Shown one piece after another: positions 34,445 through 44,508 of a stretch of DNA of 64,000 nucleotides. Source of the DNA: Madurella fahalii. Its lineage: Eukaryota; Ascomycota; Sordariomycetes; Sordariales. The notes below the pieces were generated by a model. It ran no database searches. It was given only the letters and a program-made list of their open reading frames with translations, and was not told where the DNA came from. The stretch is from assembly GCA_029876055.1 (NCBI GenBank), contig CM056875.1, positions 3,807,001 to 3,871,000 of the forward strand, given 5' to 3'. Each line of letters starts with the position of its first letter. The first letter of the stretch is position 1. Both the position numbers and the translations under genes were made by a program.

Positions 34445-36241
34445 GGTCGCAAGCTACTATCTGCAAGGAGCTAGATATAGGCGGATAAAATATTTTGTGT
34501 GGGCCTTATGCTGTCCGGGAAACTTCGTTTCAATCAGATGCCTCTCTCATACCGGTGGTGACCTGTTGCAGTGTCCGCTCAAAGCGCTGAGACATGTGGC
34601 AGAGTCGGAGTTCCTCGGAAGCACATTTCTGAGGGTACAACCGAGAAGCCGGCCCGGATAACGTACGCGGTGGGAATCGTCGAGGTGACGTTCGAACTGC
34701 CAGTGGAGCCCGGCTCTTGTTCCGGCTACAACTGGACACCACAGGCAAAGCGTTTTTCCGGCACCTGCATTGCTAGACCCGACATTTGCTAGAGGGTGGA
34801 GCATGCATGACTAGAAGGAATACCTAGGTAGGTATCGAGTTCTAATGCCACTTCCCAGGGAGAAAAAGAAAAAAGAGAAGAAAAAAGAAAATATATTGTG
34901 GCAGTGAATGCATCGTTTCTGATGAATTGGAACTAATTGATGAGTTGAAATCTCGCCTGTAGGACATGGGCCGAAATCTCTGACCGATAACGCTGTCCTT
35001 AATTATGAAGCCCAGGGCGGTTTGTAGCGTTTAGCAACCGCCGCGGTTCTACCGCCAAACAACACTGTCATCGGGAGCTAAATACCGACACATGGAATAT
35101 TCTGCTTCCACCACGATACAAGGCGACACCACCAATACTGTCGGTCGGATCTACCCCGAGCGAATTTGCCTGTGTGACACTTTCCTAGCAAAGCACCAGG
35201 AAGTATGGGACCTACTCTCCGAGGCGCGTTTCGCCTCTTGACATGCATTCCCATCACAGTACCAGCTAGACTATGCACGATCTATGATCAGCCCCATCAG
35301 CTGTAAGCAGGGGCTCCGGCACTTCGGGTATGATGCTATCGAGATTACGGCACAGAAGGCAAATCATCCCCAAGTCTCCTGAATTCCTCGGGCGACCATT
35401 CCTTACAGCATCCTCGTCAAGCTGCTCACCTGCATCATCCTCATTGGTGCCGGCGCTATCCCCACCGGTGCCAGTATCCTTTCCAATACCAGAATCTTCG
35501 GCGTTCTCATCATTGAGTACATTATATCATCTTTACCGAGTCCTTCGTCGTCATTGCTCCCATATTTTCGGCCGCTCTCACAAGTCTTGGTGTCGATCAT
35601 TTGCCCTTACGCAACGGATACCTGGACTGGGATCCCCGCGCTGCCAATGAATAGTGGTAGTCTCCTCCATGTTCACGATTGTTTTCAGTCCTGGTTGTGA
35701 CTACATTCTAGTCTGAGATCTCTTCCTTCTCCCTATGGCCTTGGGCTCGGGATCAAAGGCACCGATTTTGAAATCGGGAATCATTCTCTTATATCCTGTT
35801 GTAGTCCGAGCACTAGTTCCCATACCTCTGGTTCTGAATCCGAACCCTCGAGCCACGGTTCACGACTATCCGAAAAGTTAGCAGCTGCTCGGGCGGGCAT
35901 GCGAGTACGTATATTCTAATCGGAAAACACTACATTGCTTGAAGAGCTTGTGTTTCACAACACCTCTTATTGGTAAATCCGGACCGGTAGCCTAGCCATT
36001 CACTCCTCCGCCCGGACTTCTTCGCTTTGGATCCAGCCGCGCACAACCAAGAGCGAGGGAGTAAATAACAGGCGCACAAGGGTCTCTTGAAGGAAACATG
36101 TGCGCGGCACTTGTCGGTTCAACCTGTTGCTTCCATTCAATTTATACTGCCGCGGCTCCTCCTGATACGATACATTTGCCCCCAATCGCTGTTCTGGTTG
36201 TACCAGCAGATCGCGCGCCTTCCCCCGAATTCACTTTCAAA
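34445..36241. other. Intergenic region containing an RTA1-like relic
   Basis: Apart from the relic recorded at 35395-35651 I see no gene. A purine tract (gagaaaaagaaaaaagagaa-like) lies at 34859-34890. The first ~300 bases should include the promoter of the EthD-hydrolase gene. Confidence 0.5.
35395..35651 (+). pseudogene. RTA1-like transporter/exporter relic
   Basis: Two plus-strand frames carry pieces that match consecutive helices of RTA1-family lipid/drug-resistance membrane proteins. The first reads IPYSILVKLLTCIILIGAGA and ILSNTRIFGVLII. After a one-base frame change, YIIFTESFVVIAPIFSAAL corresponds to the conserved YIIQS.(L/F)I..AP.(F/L)FAAS.Y helix. The rest of the seven-helix protein is not recognisable, and a stop follows at 35649-35651. 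The call rests on a short match and the correct order of helices. Confidence 0.4.
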
Positions 36242-37128
36242 TCAGGCCCATGACCGGCCTCTCATCCGGCGTGCCGGTGCTTCCGTAGCAGCAGGAACGG
36301 TGAAGTCGATGCATGACTCGTACGTCTGGCCCTGGCCGAACCAATACCATTGAATGACCTGTTCCAACCCAGACCGATTAGCAACATAATCTCCTCTTAT
36401 GGCGCCTTATCCCAAGCTTGAAAAAGAAAGAAAAAAGAAAGAAAAGAAAACTAAAAGAGAGGATAGTGAAACAACGTAGGAGGATACCCCGATGCAGGAA
36501 AGGGAAAAAAAAGAAAAAAGAAAGGGAAACAGATAACGGAAACAGATAACGGAAACAGATAACGGAAACAGATAACGGAAACAGATAACGGAAACAGAAA
36601 CAAAACGAAGCAACTTACACAAGCCCCCGGCTCGGTGCACTTGCCCTCCAGCTCGGGCACCGTGACGCTAAACTTTGTCTGGTCGGCGGGCGGGTTGGCG
36701 GAAGCAGCGTAGTTCTCGGCCCAGGCCTTGAGGGGGGTGCCGATGACCGTGTTGGAAGCCGTATCAACGACGCTGACGTTGGCGTGGCCCCTGTGGGGGA
36801 TGCGGATGAAGACTTCCATGTCGACGACGTCGCCGGGCTTGTAGCTCTGTACGTTGGCCTCGTTGTCGCCGAACTGGTACCCCTTGCAGAGCCAGAGGTT
36901 GCATTTCGCGGCGTCGTAGCCGTCCGTCAGGCCGCGCGGGTTGGCGCGCAGGAGCGCCTCGGGGTACGACGTGGCGTCGTCCGTGTAGAACCGGACCATG
37001 GTCCTGCCGCATGCCGCTTCCGTGGCGGTCCCCGGCTGCCGCGTCGCCGGCGTCCGCACCAGCCCGTGGGCCGACGCCTGCGCGGCGAGCCCGGCGACCG
37101 CGAGCAAGGAAGCTAGACTGAAGTGCAT
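36242..37128 (-). CDS. Secreted copper LPMO-like protein (PF03067 type, likely AA16)
   Basis: Two exons (36619-37128 and 36242-36358, minus strand) give 208 aa. Residues 1-20 are a signal peptide; cleavage would expose His21 (HGLVRTPATRQPG), the N-terminal His of the copper histidine brace. A second His lies in IPHRGHANVSV (His112 or His115). Other markers are ACGRTMVRFY, YDAAKCNLWLCKGYQF, YKPGDVVDMEVF and, in exon 2, IQWYWFGQGQTYESCIDF, with paired cysteines for disulfides. LPMOs oxidatively cleave polysaccharides using an electron donor and O2 or H2O2. There is no carbohydrate-binding module. The 260-nt intron is unusually long and holds a 13-bp tandem repeat. The AA8 cytochrome gene lies 0.8 kb upstream on the same strand. 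AA16 is my best family guess; substrate is unknown. Confidence 0.85.
36525..36601. repeat. 13-bp tandem repeat in the LPMO intron
   Basis: Five exact copies of ggaaacagataac run from 36525 to 36589, with a partial sixth copy. Each unit contains AGATAA, which fits the HGATAR core bound by fungal GATA factors. An adjoining A/G-rich tract (about 36421-36520) belongs to the same intron. On the sense strand of the gene the intron is therefore pyrimidine-rich with repeated TTATCTG. Confidence 0.95.
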
Positions 37129-37949
37129 TGTCGGGCTAAACTCCGAGGAGATTAGAGGGTTGCGCTAGAAAAAGGTTTAGGTCACTGTCGAACCACGCCG
37201 TGTAGAGCCGACTCTGCGCACCCATTTCGGGTCCCGAGCTGCCTTTTAAGCACTTACCCTACCTACATATGCGCGCTTTCAAAAAGCAGTACCAACACGG
37301 CAGACGGCAGTGCGGCATCTAACCGCTCCGGCTGGTTTTGCCTAATGAGGCCCTCCGTAGACAAAGGGGAGGGTCATAGCGGCCAATAGGAGCCCCTTGC
37401 TGTATAAGACTTGATCTGGCTGGATGTGTCGTTTAATTACCGAGCCTTCGGCAAAACCGCTTGGCTGCTAGGAAGAGGCTCAAAGCCGCTATTTGGACCA
37501 GACACAAGCTAAAGTAAGGGAACCCTGAACTGTGCGGGGAAGCAGAGGGATGTCCAATAATAGCATTAATGACGAAGGACGACATCTCAATGATTACTGA
37601 TAGTGTAGTAAACCTTGACCATTGATTCGATGGGGGGCCGAGACGCTAACGGCTTGACGTTGCGTCTGTCAGGACATCCCATACCAAAACCGAGACACGA
37701 CACGGGTACGGCGTCTTTAAGAGACTGGGTCTACGTAGGTCTCTTCCTTTCTTTGCCGGGTGCAGGGGAAATCCAGGCACTTTGAAGAGTGGTACAAACT
37801 TCGCGCAACAATGAGTTCGAGTAGTAGCTTAATAAGACGTTGAATTTTCCATACATCGGAACATCATGTCTCATAAGTCGATCTCATTTACAGTCTCATG
37901 TGCTCTAGGCCCAAGCTTAACTTCAAGGTCCAACATTGGATGCTCCAAA
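37129..37949. other. Intergenic region between LPMO and AA8 genes
   Basis: This 0.8 kb is the 5' flank of the LPMO gene and the 3' flank of the AA8 gene. I see no gene in it and no regulatory site I would defend. Confidence 0.5.
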
Positions 37950-38666
37950 TCAAGACTCCGGTGCCTCAGAGGCTCGCTGAACCAGTTCGGTAAAGTTGGC
38001 GAGCTTGGCATTGCTCAGGTCGTGCGACCACTTGCCCCTCGTGTTGTGGATGCTGAAGCGGCTGGCATTGTTGGCAGGCTCGGTGGGGGGGCAGCGCTCT
38101 GGGCGTAGGCAAAAGGGACGGCCGTGCTAGACGGGTCGAGGTTGGTGTTGCCCCACGAGCTGACTCCCTTGGCAAGCACATTCAGCGTCCAGTGAGTGCT
38201 GTTGGCCGTCGAACCGGGAAGTACTGTGTACGTGGCGCCGGTGTAAGGGGTGGGGTAAGTGCGGGCGCTGGGTTTACAAAGGTTAGTAGGGGACACTGAT
38301 GACTCTCAGCCCCGGTATGGGTTCTTACCTTGCCCTCCGGCTCGATGCCACAGTGGTCTCACCGTTGGCCCAACCCACGAGAAGCGGGTTGTTCACCATG
38401 ACACCACCCCAAGCAATACCCGCCCACCCGACGGTCCTCGGAGCAACAATCTGCACCAAGATGTCAAAGTTGCCGGCGGTCGCCGTGTCAGGTATGGCGA
38501 TGCGGTACGAGATCCCTTCGGGGCTCGTGTACTCGGAGTAGCAAATGGTGGTCGCGGGGTCGCAGTACTTGGCAGCTGCCGAGCCGGTTCCTCCCTGGGG
38601 AACGGGGTTGCCAAGGGCAGCATTCCCCAAAACAAGCACCGTTGTGGCAACCTGGAGAAGACCCAT
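37950..38666 (-). CDS. Secreted AA8-type cytochrome (iron reductase) domain protein, frameshifted
   Basis: Exon 1 is 38329-38666 and exon 2 starts at 38267 (minus strand). A signal peptide (MGLLQVATTVLVLGNAALG) leads into the cytochrome domain of cellobiose dehydrogenases: KYCDPATTICYSEY, then GWAGIAWGGVMVNNPLLVGW, whose Met90 fits the haem-ligand Met. Exon 2 reads ARTYPTPYTGATYTV and STHWTLNVLAKGVSSW. In the uncorrected frame the protein stops at 38015-38017. The neighbouring frame carries FSIHNTRGKWSHDLS, the expected His-ligand region, and ends at 37950. The switch falls at a run of seven G (38085-38091). AA8 domains carry a b-type haem and pass electrons to LPMOs. There is no CBM, flavin domain or GPI tail. 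It may be a real lesion or a sequencing error. Confidence 0.85.
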
Positions 38667-40624
38667 TGTGGGACAGCGTGCAGCTAGTTATCAAGTATTG
38701 GTGAGGAGAAAGAGACGAGGGGCCCGTTGCAGAGTTGACGGAAGGATCTCCATCTCGCCATCCCCATCGGGGAGCGTCGAGCGAGATATAGAAGCAAGAA
38801 GTTGTCGTGATTGTGAATGCGAACGTGTTTTACCCGGCAACACCGATGGTCCGGCTGTTCCTTTGAAGACCCTCTTGGGGTTGATTGCTCTACTGCTATT
38901 GTAGGTAGTCCCGGAGCGGCTGAAAGCCCAAGCTCGCTTCCTAAGCCATGGCAATTAGTAATTGAGCGTTTCTTAGTGGTTCCGGCCCTGTAGGAGGCGA
39001 TTGTCCGGAAAACCGAGGCCCATTTAATTATACGAGCTGTTACAGTCCGAAAGAGCTCATGGGTGTTTTTTCGGGCCCATTGGGCAGATACAGCAATCCC
39101 ATGAAAGCTTTCTTATCGGCGAGACAGGGCTGTCTTGCCCTGGCCTGGCTGTCTATCAACCTGCTTGCCATCGTCCGGCGAACTGGAAACGGCGTTTGTG
39201 CAGATGTTGTGTACACCTAAGTGCTGAACTACCGTGTTATGCAAGGGGTCGGCAAAGGGCCCGAGAAGCGGGGTGCGAAGATTAATATACGCCCGCAATA
39301 TATTTGAAGCTTAAATTACCCCCAAAGACCCCATCCAGCCTTGAGTGAGGGTCTAGGCTAAAGCCGGCGGACCCCATTTCCGTGACCGTCCTTTAGTCAT
39401 TCTCGGATGAAAACCCGAAGCGCACAACTTAGCTGAACACCCAATGAGCACCCACATTCCGGAAAGCTTGCAGCAAATCAGTGCGGCTTGAAGTGCTAAA
39501 TGGATGCGCTGCGCGCATTCCAACAGTTTTGAAAAATGACCGACACCCACTTTTGGTAGACGCTTCGGACATCTCAGCATCACTCCCAGAGACACTTGGG
39601 TCTTCTTTTGCAGTATATATACATATAGTACCTTATCTAATGCACTCACTTTTCACCTAGCGGCAATTGCTGTAATCAGATACCGCTACGGCAGGTTTGG
39701 CAAGGCCAAAGCTTCCGCAGGTCACGTAGGGTAGCCCCGGCGTGTAGGAGTCAGGGCAGGGGACGTGTTTCTAGCGAGCCTCTCGTTGAATCTAACAATC
39801 ATCTCATATCAGTTAGTAATTTCTTTCCCTTTCTCCTCAACTCGTAGATCTTCCCCCAGGACGCATCGAGAATAAGGCGCTCTTCCCCCTTAAATACCTA
39901 GCAACCCTGCTCCGACTCAGTTAAAGTTTTATTCTCACAAGGTACCGTATCTCCTGAAGTCACTCGGGGTCTTCACCTATGAACTAGCAAACTGAAATAA
40001 TACGAAAGATAGTTATTGTAATGTAATGCGGTGTTCCTGCTCGGTAGCGCGAGTTGTAAAGCCGGGGGCTTAACGATAATCACCGACCTGCGACTTCCGG
40101 CTGAAAGGTTGCCTGTCTTACAGGCGCCGGTGCACGGTTGACTCCTCTAACTGCGAGGCGAGGGGCAAAATGCAACTGGGAATCAAGTTACTACTTAACT
40201 ACTAGTTACCCTCAACTACATCGAACTGGGATCTTCTATATGCGCGAGGCTTTCGGGCTAGGACCGGCAATCCTGGGAAAAGCTTTCTAGGTACCTTAGT
40301 AACTACGGTATTGCTTCCGACATGATTAGGGCTTTGTTCAGCAGCGGGACAGGACTAGCTGCAACGGAGCAGCGGAAGCAATGAGTTCGGTATAACCCAC
40401 TTTACTCGAGCTTGGAAATGGCCTGAGACATCCTAAAGGCAGAAGAAACATGACTCTGTTCTTCATATCGCTTGCCAAGCCCTGGGTCTGTCACGTGGAA
40501 TGCCGAGGCCCTCGGCTCCCGTAAGTACCTTGCTCACGTTATAATCCACTGCAATGGCAGACACTGCACGAACTTTTCCTCGAGAGCAACGCCTCCCTCT
40601 TGATATCCGACCATTGAAAACAAC
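38667..40624. other. 2-kb intergenic region, no gene seen
   Basis: It lies between the divergent AA8 gene (minus) and the TMEM86-like gene (plus) and should contain both promoters. No convincing coding frame, repeat or RNA gene was found. Confidence 0.5.
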
Positions 40625-41323
40625 ATGTCCTTAACCGACGGAGCACGGGCAGATTCGGCCGTGCTGGCCGCATCGGTCGGCGCCGCCATTCTCTACGGCG
40701 CCAGAGTGCGGTCGCCTCCAAGCCGCCTGCGCATGATGGTGAAGACCAGCTCGACGGCATTGCTCTCGGCTGTGGCAGCCATGCGCGGCGGCCCGCTGCT
40801 CCTGGTGGGCGCTCTTGCTTTGGGGTCGCTTGGCGACGCTTTCCTGGCGTGGGACGATGAAACTTCGTTTCTCTGCGGTCTCGGCAGCTTCTTGGTCGCG
40901 CACATCCTTTACATCGCCCTCTTCATCAAGAGCGGTGCTGCTGGAGAGGCACAGCATCAAATTTTACTGGACGGCAGTTGGCGCACTCTTGTGGCTGGAA
41001 CTTTGGCGTTGCTGGTGCCTATCATGATCTTCTTGTTGATGCCAAGAATCGGCCGCGCGCTTCGCCCACCTGTCGTTGTCTATTCCCTCACCATCTTTAT
41101 CATGGCTCTCGCGGCCCTGACCTTAGAGAGCAGCCAAGTCGTTACTGGAGCGCTGATGTTTACAAGCTCCGATTCAATATTGGCAGCCGAGAGGTTCCTC
41201 GTGTCGCCGGCGTCGTCGCACCGGGCTTGGATGCAGCGCACCGTCTGGGTTCTTTATTATTCAGGCCAACTGCTGATCGCCCTGGGCCTTCTGTCACTCG
41301 GACCGGCTACATCATATGCATGA
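40625..41323 (+). CDS. TMEM86/YhhN-family membrane protein (lysoplasmalogenase-like)
   Basis: Single exon, 232 aa, starting MSLTDGARADS after CAACATG. About seven to eight hydrophobic helices are visible. Family markers include LALGSLGDAFLAWDD, where Asp residues sit next to a helix, then GLGSFLVAHILYI, and GALMFTSSDSILAAERF near the C-terminus. TMEM86 proteins hydrolyse the vinyl-ether bond of lysoplasmalogens, with paired conserved Asp residues; both Asp positions appear kept here. Fungi are not known for abundant plasmalogens, so the native substrate is uncertain. The length is normal for the family. It is probably an endomembrane protein. Confidence 0.88.
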   Translation: MSLTDGARADSAVLAASVGAAILYGARVRSPPSRLRMMVKTSSTALLSAVAAMRGGPLLLVGALALGSLGDAFLAWDDETSFLCGLGSFLVAHILYIALFIKSGAAGEAQHQILLDGSWRTLVAGTLALLVPIMIFLLMPRIGRALRPPVVVYSLTIFIMALAALTLESSQVVTGALMFTSSDSILAAERFLVSPASSHRAWMQRTVWVLYYSGQLLIALGLLSLGPATSYA

Positions 41324-42229
41324 GGAACCATAGATACGGTACACCGAGGCCGTAGTACTCGAGTCTTGCGCCACGGTCATGGTCAGATGTCGCATCTGTC
41401 AACCGTCGGGGGAGCACCGGGATGATGCATGTTATATGAGTCGAGAGAGGAATTGCCGCTATGCGTTCAGTGTACATACTATCTCATAGGATATTAGTAA
41501 GGGTGCGCCTAAAGCAATACACAATGCAAGCGCATAACTGCCTAAATCTATGTATCTAAATCCGCCGATACCTAGCCATCCGAGAGCCTGTTCCCGGTGT
41601 GATGCTATGATGTCAATCGTGTGTTGCACAACATGACGGTTGAAGTTGGCGGCGTGCGTCATTGGTGTCTGCGTCCGCAAATCAGCTTCCTGGCTAAGAG
41701 GCTTTGGGGGGCCCCAGGCGACGATCGGGGGCGAAACCCCACATCGGGCGTGTACGTCGATTACTTCCCTCTTGCCCTTCGCCTTTTGCGTATTTGTACG
41801 GTTTCATGTCTGAAGTATCTGTACAACAAGTAGGAAATGCATCAGTATGGAAAGAGCTCTGAGTACCGGGAGACTGTCATGTTAAATAGAGCAGATATCC
41901 AAACAAGCCATTGCTGACAATGCCTGGGTCGGGCATCTTATCGACAAATGCATGCCGCTGTAAAGGCTGCGGTACAGGTGGATGACGCTTGATGTTACTA
42001 GTAGATACGAACGGTATGGAACAGGCGACATGTCGATCATGGGAGGCGAGGTGCTTACATAGGTAAGGTAGGCTTGTGCCACAATGCATGTCGTCAAACG
42101 AAACCGTCACCGAGATAAGGAGTGTATTTCGCATGTTTATATAATCCACCATCCACCTATTTTAGACAGCATAATGCTTCTGTTTGTGGTTCTCGAACCT
42201 GGCTTTGATCCATCCGATAATTCGTCGTG
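41324..42229. other. Intergenic region, no gene seen
   Basis: About 0.9 kb between the TMEM86-like and MATE genes. No conserved frame; the promoter of the MATE gene should lie in the distal part. Confidence 0.5.
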
Positions 42230-44508
42230 ATGTCCGAGTCTGGACCGCAGCCCATCCAGGGTGCGCCCAAGGGCCGCCGCCATTCCCTCCTCTCCGACCT
42301 TCTTCCAGAGAGCCTTCCATTGCCCTCCTCCTTCGTCGCTACCTCGCCGATTGTTCGGGAGATACTAACCAGAGACATTGCCGATTGCTCCTCCGATGAA
42401 GAGGCAGACACCGATATCTCGTCAGATACTGAGTCGGGGTCTGAGCGTGTCCCTGCGGATGCAAAGCTCGCTTTCCATCCGAATGGCGTCGCGTACGGAT
42501 GCGGATTTTCCGCCGTCTCCATCCAGGGCCTGGATCGGCCGGTCCCGAATCCACGCGAGGTTGAAGAATCGCTGCAGGCAGAGTTAAGTCTGCTGCGTGA
42601 CAACGACATTCTCCCAACCAAACGTGTTGGGGCGCGCCGGAGCAACGTGCTATCGCGACTCTACCGCCGGATATTCAGCACTAGGATTCCGGACCACGAA
42701 GTCCCCATCTTCCCGGAACCCGCAACCGAAGCGACCCCCCTCCTTCCTGAAGAAACGGACGAAGATCTGCAAACCCCTCCTCCCAACGAAGTATACGAAC
42801 GGTTCGAAGAAGCAGTTGCAGCCCACTGCATCAAGACCACCTGGCAACGAGAGTCTATGACTCTGATCCAATACTCGGCGCCGCTGATTGCCACATTCCT
42901 GCTGCACTACTCGGTCACTATTGGCAGCGTTCTTACCGTTGGCCGGCTGGGCATGATCGAGCTGGCTGCGGTCAACTGTAGGTGGCCCCCCCAAGACATG
43001 GCAACCAAACCGTTGTCTCGGCTGACGATGCCCAATCTTCGCAGTGGCTACCATGACGGCAAGCATCACATGCTACGTTCCTGTCCAAGGCCTATCCACC
43101 TGCCTGGACACTCTGTGCGCCCAGGCGTATGGCTCCGGTCACAAGCATCTCGTCGGGCTGCAAGCCCAGCGCATGACATGGATTCTCTGGATCCTGATGG
43201 TGCCGGTCGCGGTCCTCTGGTGGTTCTCGGAGCCGGTGCTCGCCTCCCTCGTCCCCAGCACCGAGACGGCGTCACTTGCCGCACTCTTTCTGCGAGTCTT
43301 GATCTTGGGCATGCCCGGCGTTGCCGCTCTGGAGTCCGGCAAGCGCTTTGTGCAGTCTCAGGGCTTGTTCCACGCGACGACTTACGCCTTGCTCATCGGA
43401 GCGCCACTGAGCTTCCTGCAGAACTGGCTCTTTGTGTTCAAGCTTGGCTGGGGCTTCGCAGGTGCAGCTGCGGCTATGGCGATCACTCAGAATCTACTGC
43501 CTCTGCTTCTAGTACTCTATGTATGCCTGTCCGAGGGCTCGCAGTGTTGGAACGGCTTCAGCCGCAAGGCTTTTAGCAATTGGGGTATGTTAATCTCCCC
43601 CCGACCATTCTTTTCGCCGGTTGCCTCTCCCCGATGGTGGTGTCAAGTAAACATCTAAGCACCGATTAACGTCCGTCATCCATAGGCCCGATGATCAAGC
43701 TAGCATTACCGGGAATGATCATGATCGAGGCTCAATTCTCAGTCCTAGAGATCCTAACGATTGCCGCCGGTCAATTTGGCAACGCGCAACTCGCGGCGCA
43801 GAGTGTGCTCGTCACGGTGACATCAACGTCGTTCAATATCCCTTTTCCGTTGGCAATCGCCACCTCCACAAGGGTTGCTAACCTCATCGGAGCTCATCTG
43901 AGTGATGCTGCTCGAGTGACCGCCAAAGTGGTACGCAATATCCGAGAGTTTCTACTTATGTTGGGAAAGCTCCCGTTGACACAGTCCATAGGCCATCGTG
44001 GCCGCATGCATCGTAGGCTGCTTCAACCTCACCATTCTCGCTACTCTCCGCACCCAGATACCACGGGTGTTTACCGAAGACGCTGCAGTTATCGATGTCG
44101 CCTCGCAGGTCATCCTGGTGTGTGCTGTCATGCAACTATTTGACTCCCTGGCCGCTGTGTCGCATGGAATCCTTCGCGGGGTTGGCCGGCAGGCCATTGG
44201 GGGCTATGCGAATTTGTTCTCTTACTACTTAGTGGCGCTTCCGATCTCATTGTCGACCGCATTCGCTCTGGACTGGAAACTGAGCGGCCTTTGGGCGGGA
44301 CTTACCGCCGGCCTCGCAGTGTGAGTTCTTATCCTGGGGCCAGGTAGACCATTAGTGGGAGACTCTACGCTAATCAGAAAGATCTAGTGTCACCGGATTG
44401 GAACTAACATACCTGTATAATTCTGACTGGGAGAGCGCTGTTGCACAAGCAGAGGCGCGACTCCGTTCAGAGGACGTTGCTGCTGAAGCCAAGTTAACCT
44501 TGCCATGA
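42230..44508 (+). CDS. MATE-family multidrug/metabolite efflux transporter
   Basis: Five exons (42230-42977, 43045-43584, 43686-43930, 43992-44320, 44388-44508) give 660 aa. Residues 1-210 are a long polar, acidic cytoplasmic tail rich in Ser and Asp/Glu. The transport core begins near residue 215: WQRESMTLIQYSAPLIATFL, then ELAAVNLATMTASITCYVPV and LSTCLDTLCAQAYGSG, the classic fungal MATE motif. Further helices include WILWILMVPVAVLWWFSEPV, LALPGMIMIEAQFSVLEILT and IPFPLAIATSTRVANLIGA, then HGILRGVGRQAIGGYANLFS. About twelve helices are expected. MATE proteins export organic cations or metabolites against a proton or sodium gradient. The last exon adds a short tail. The GTG just before the ATG is not the start. 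Confidence 0.93.
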
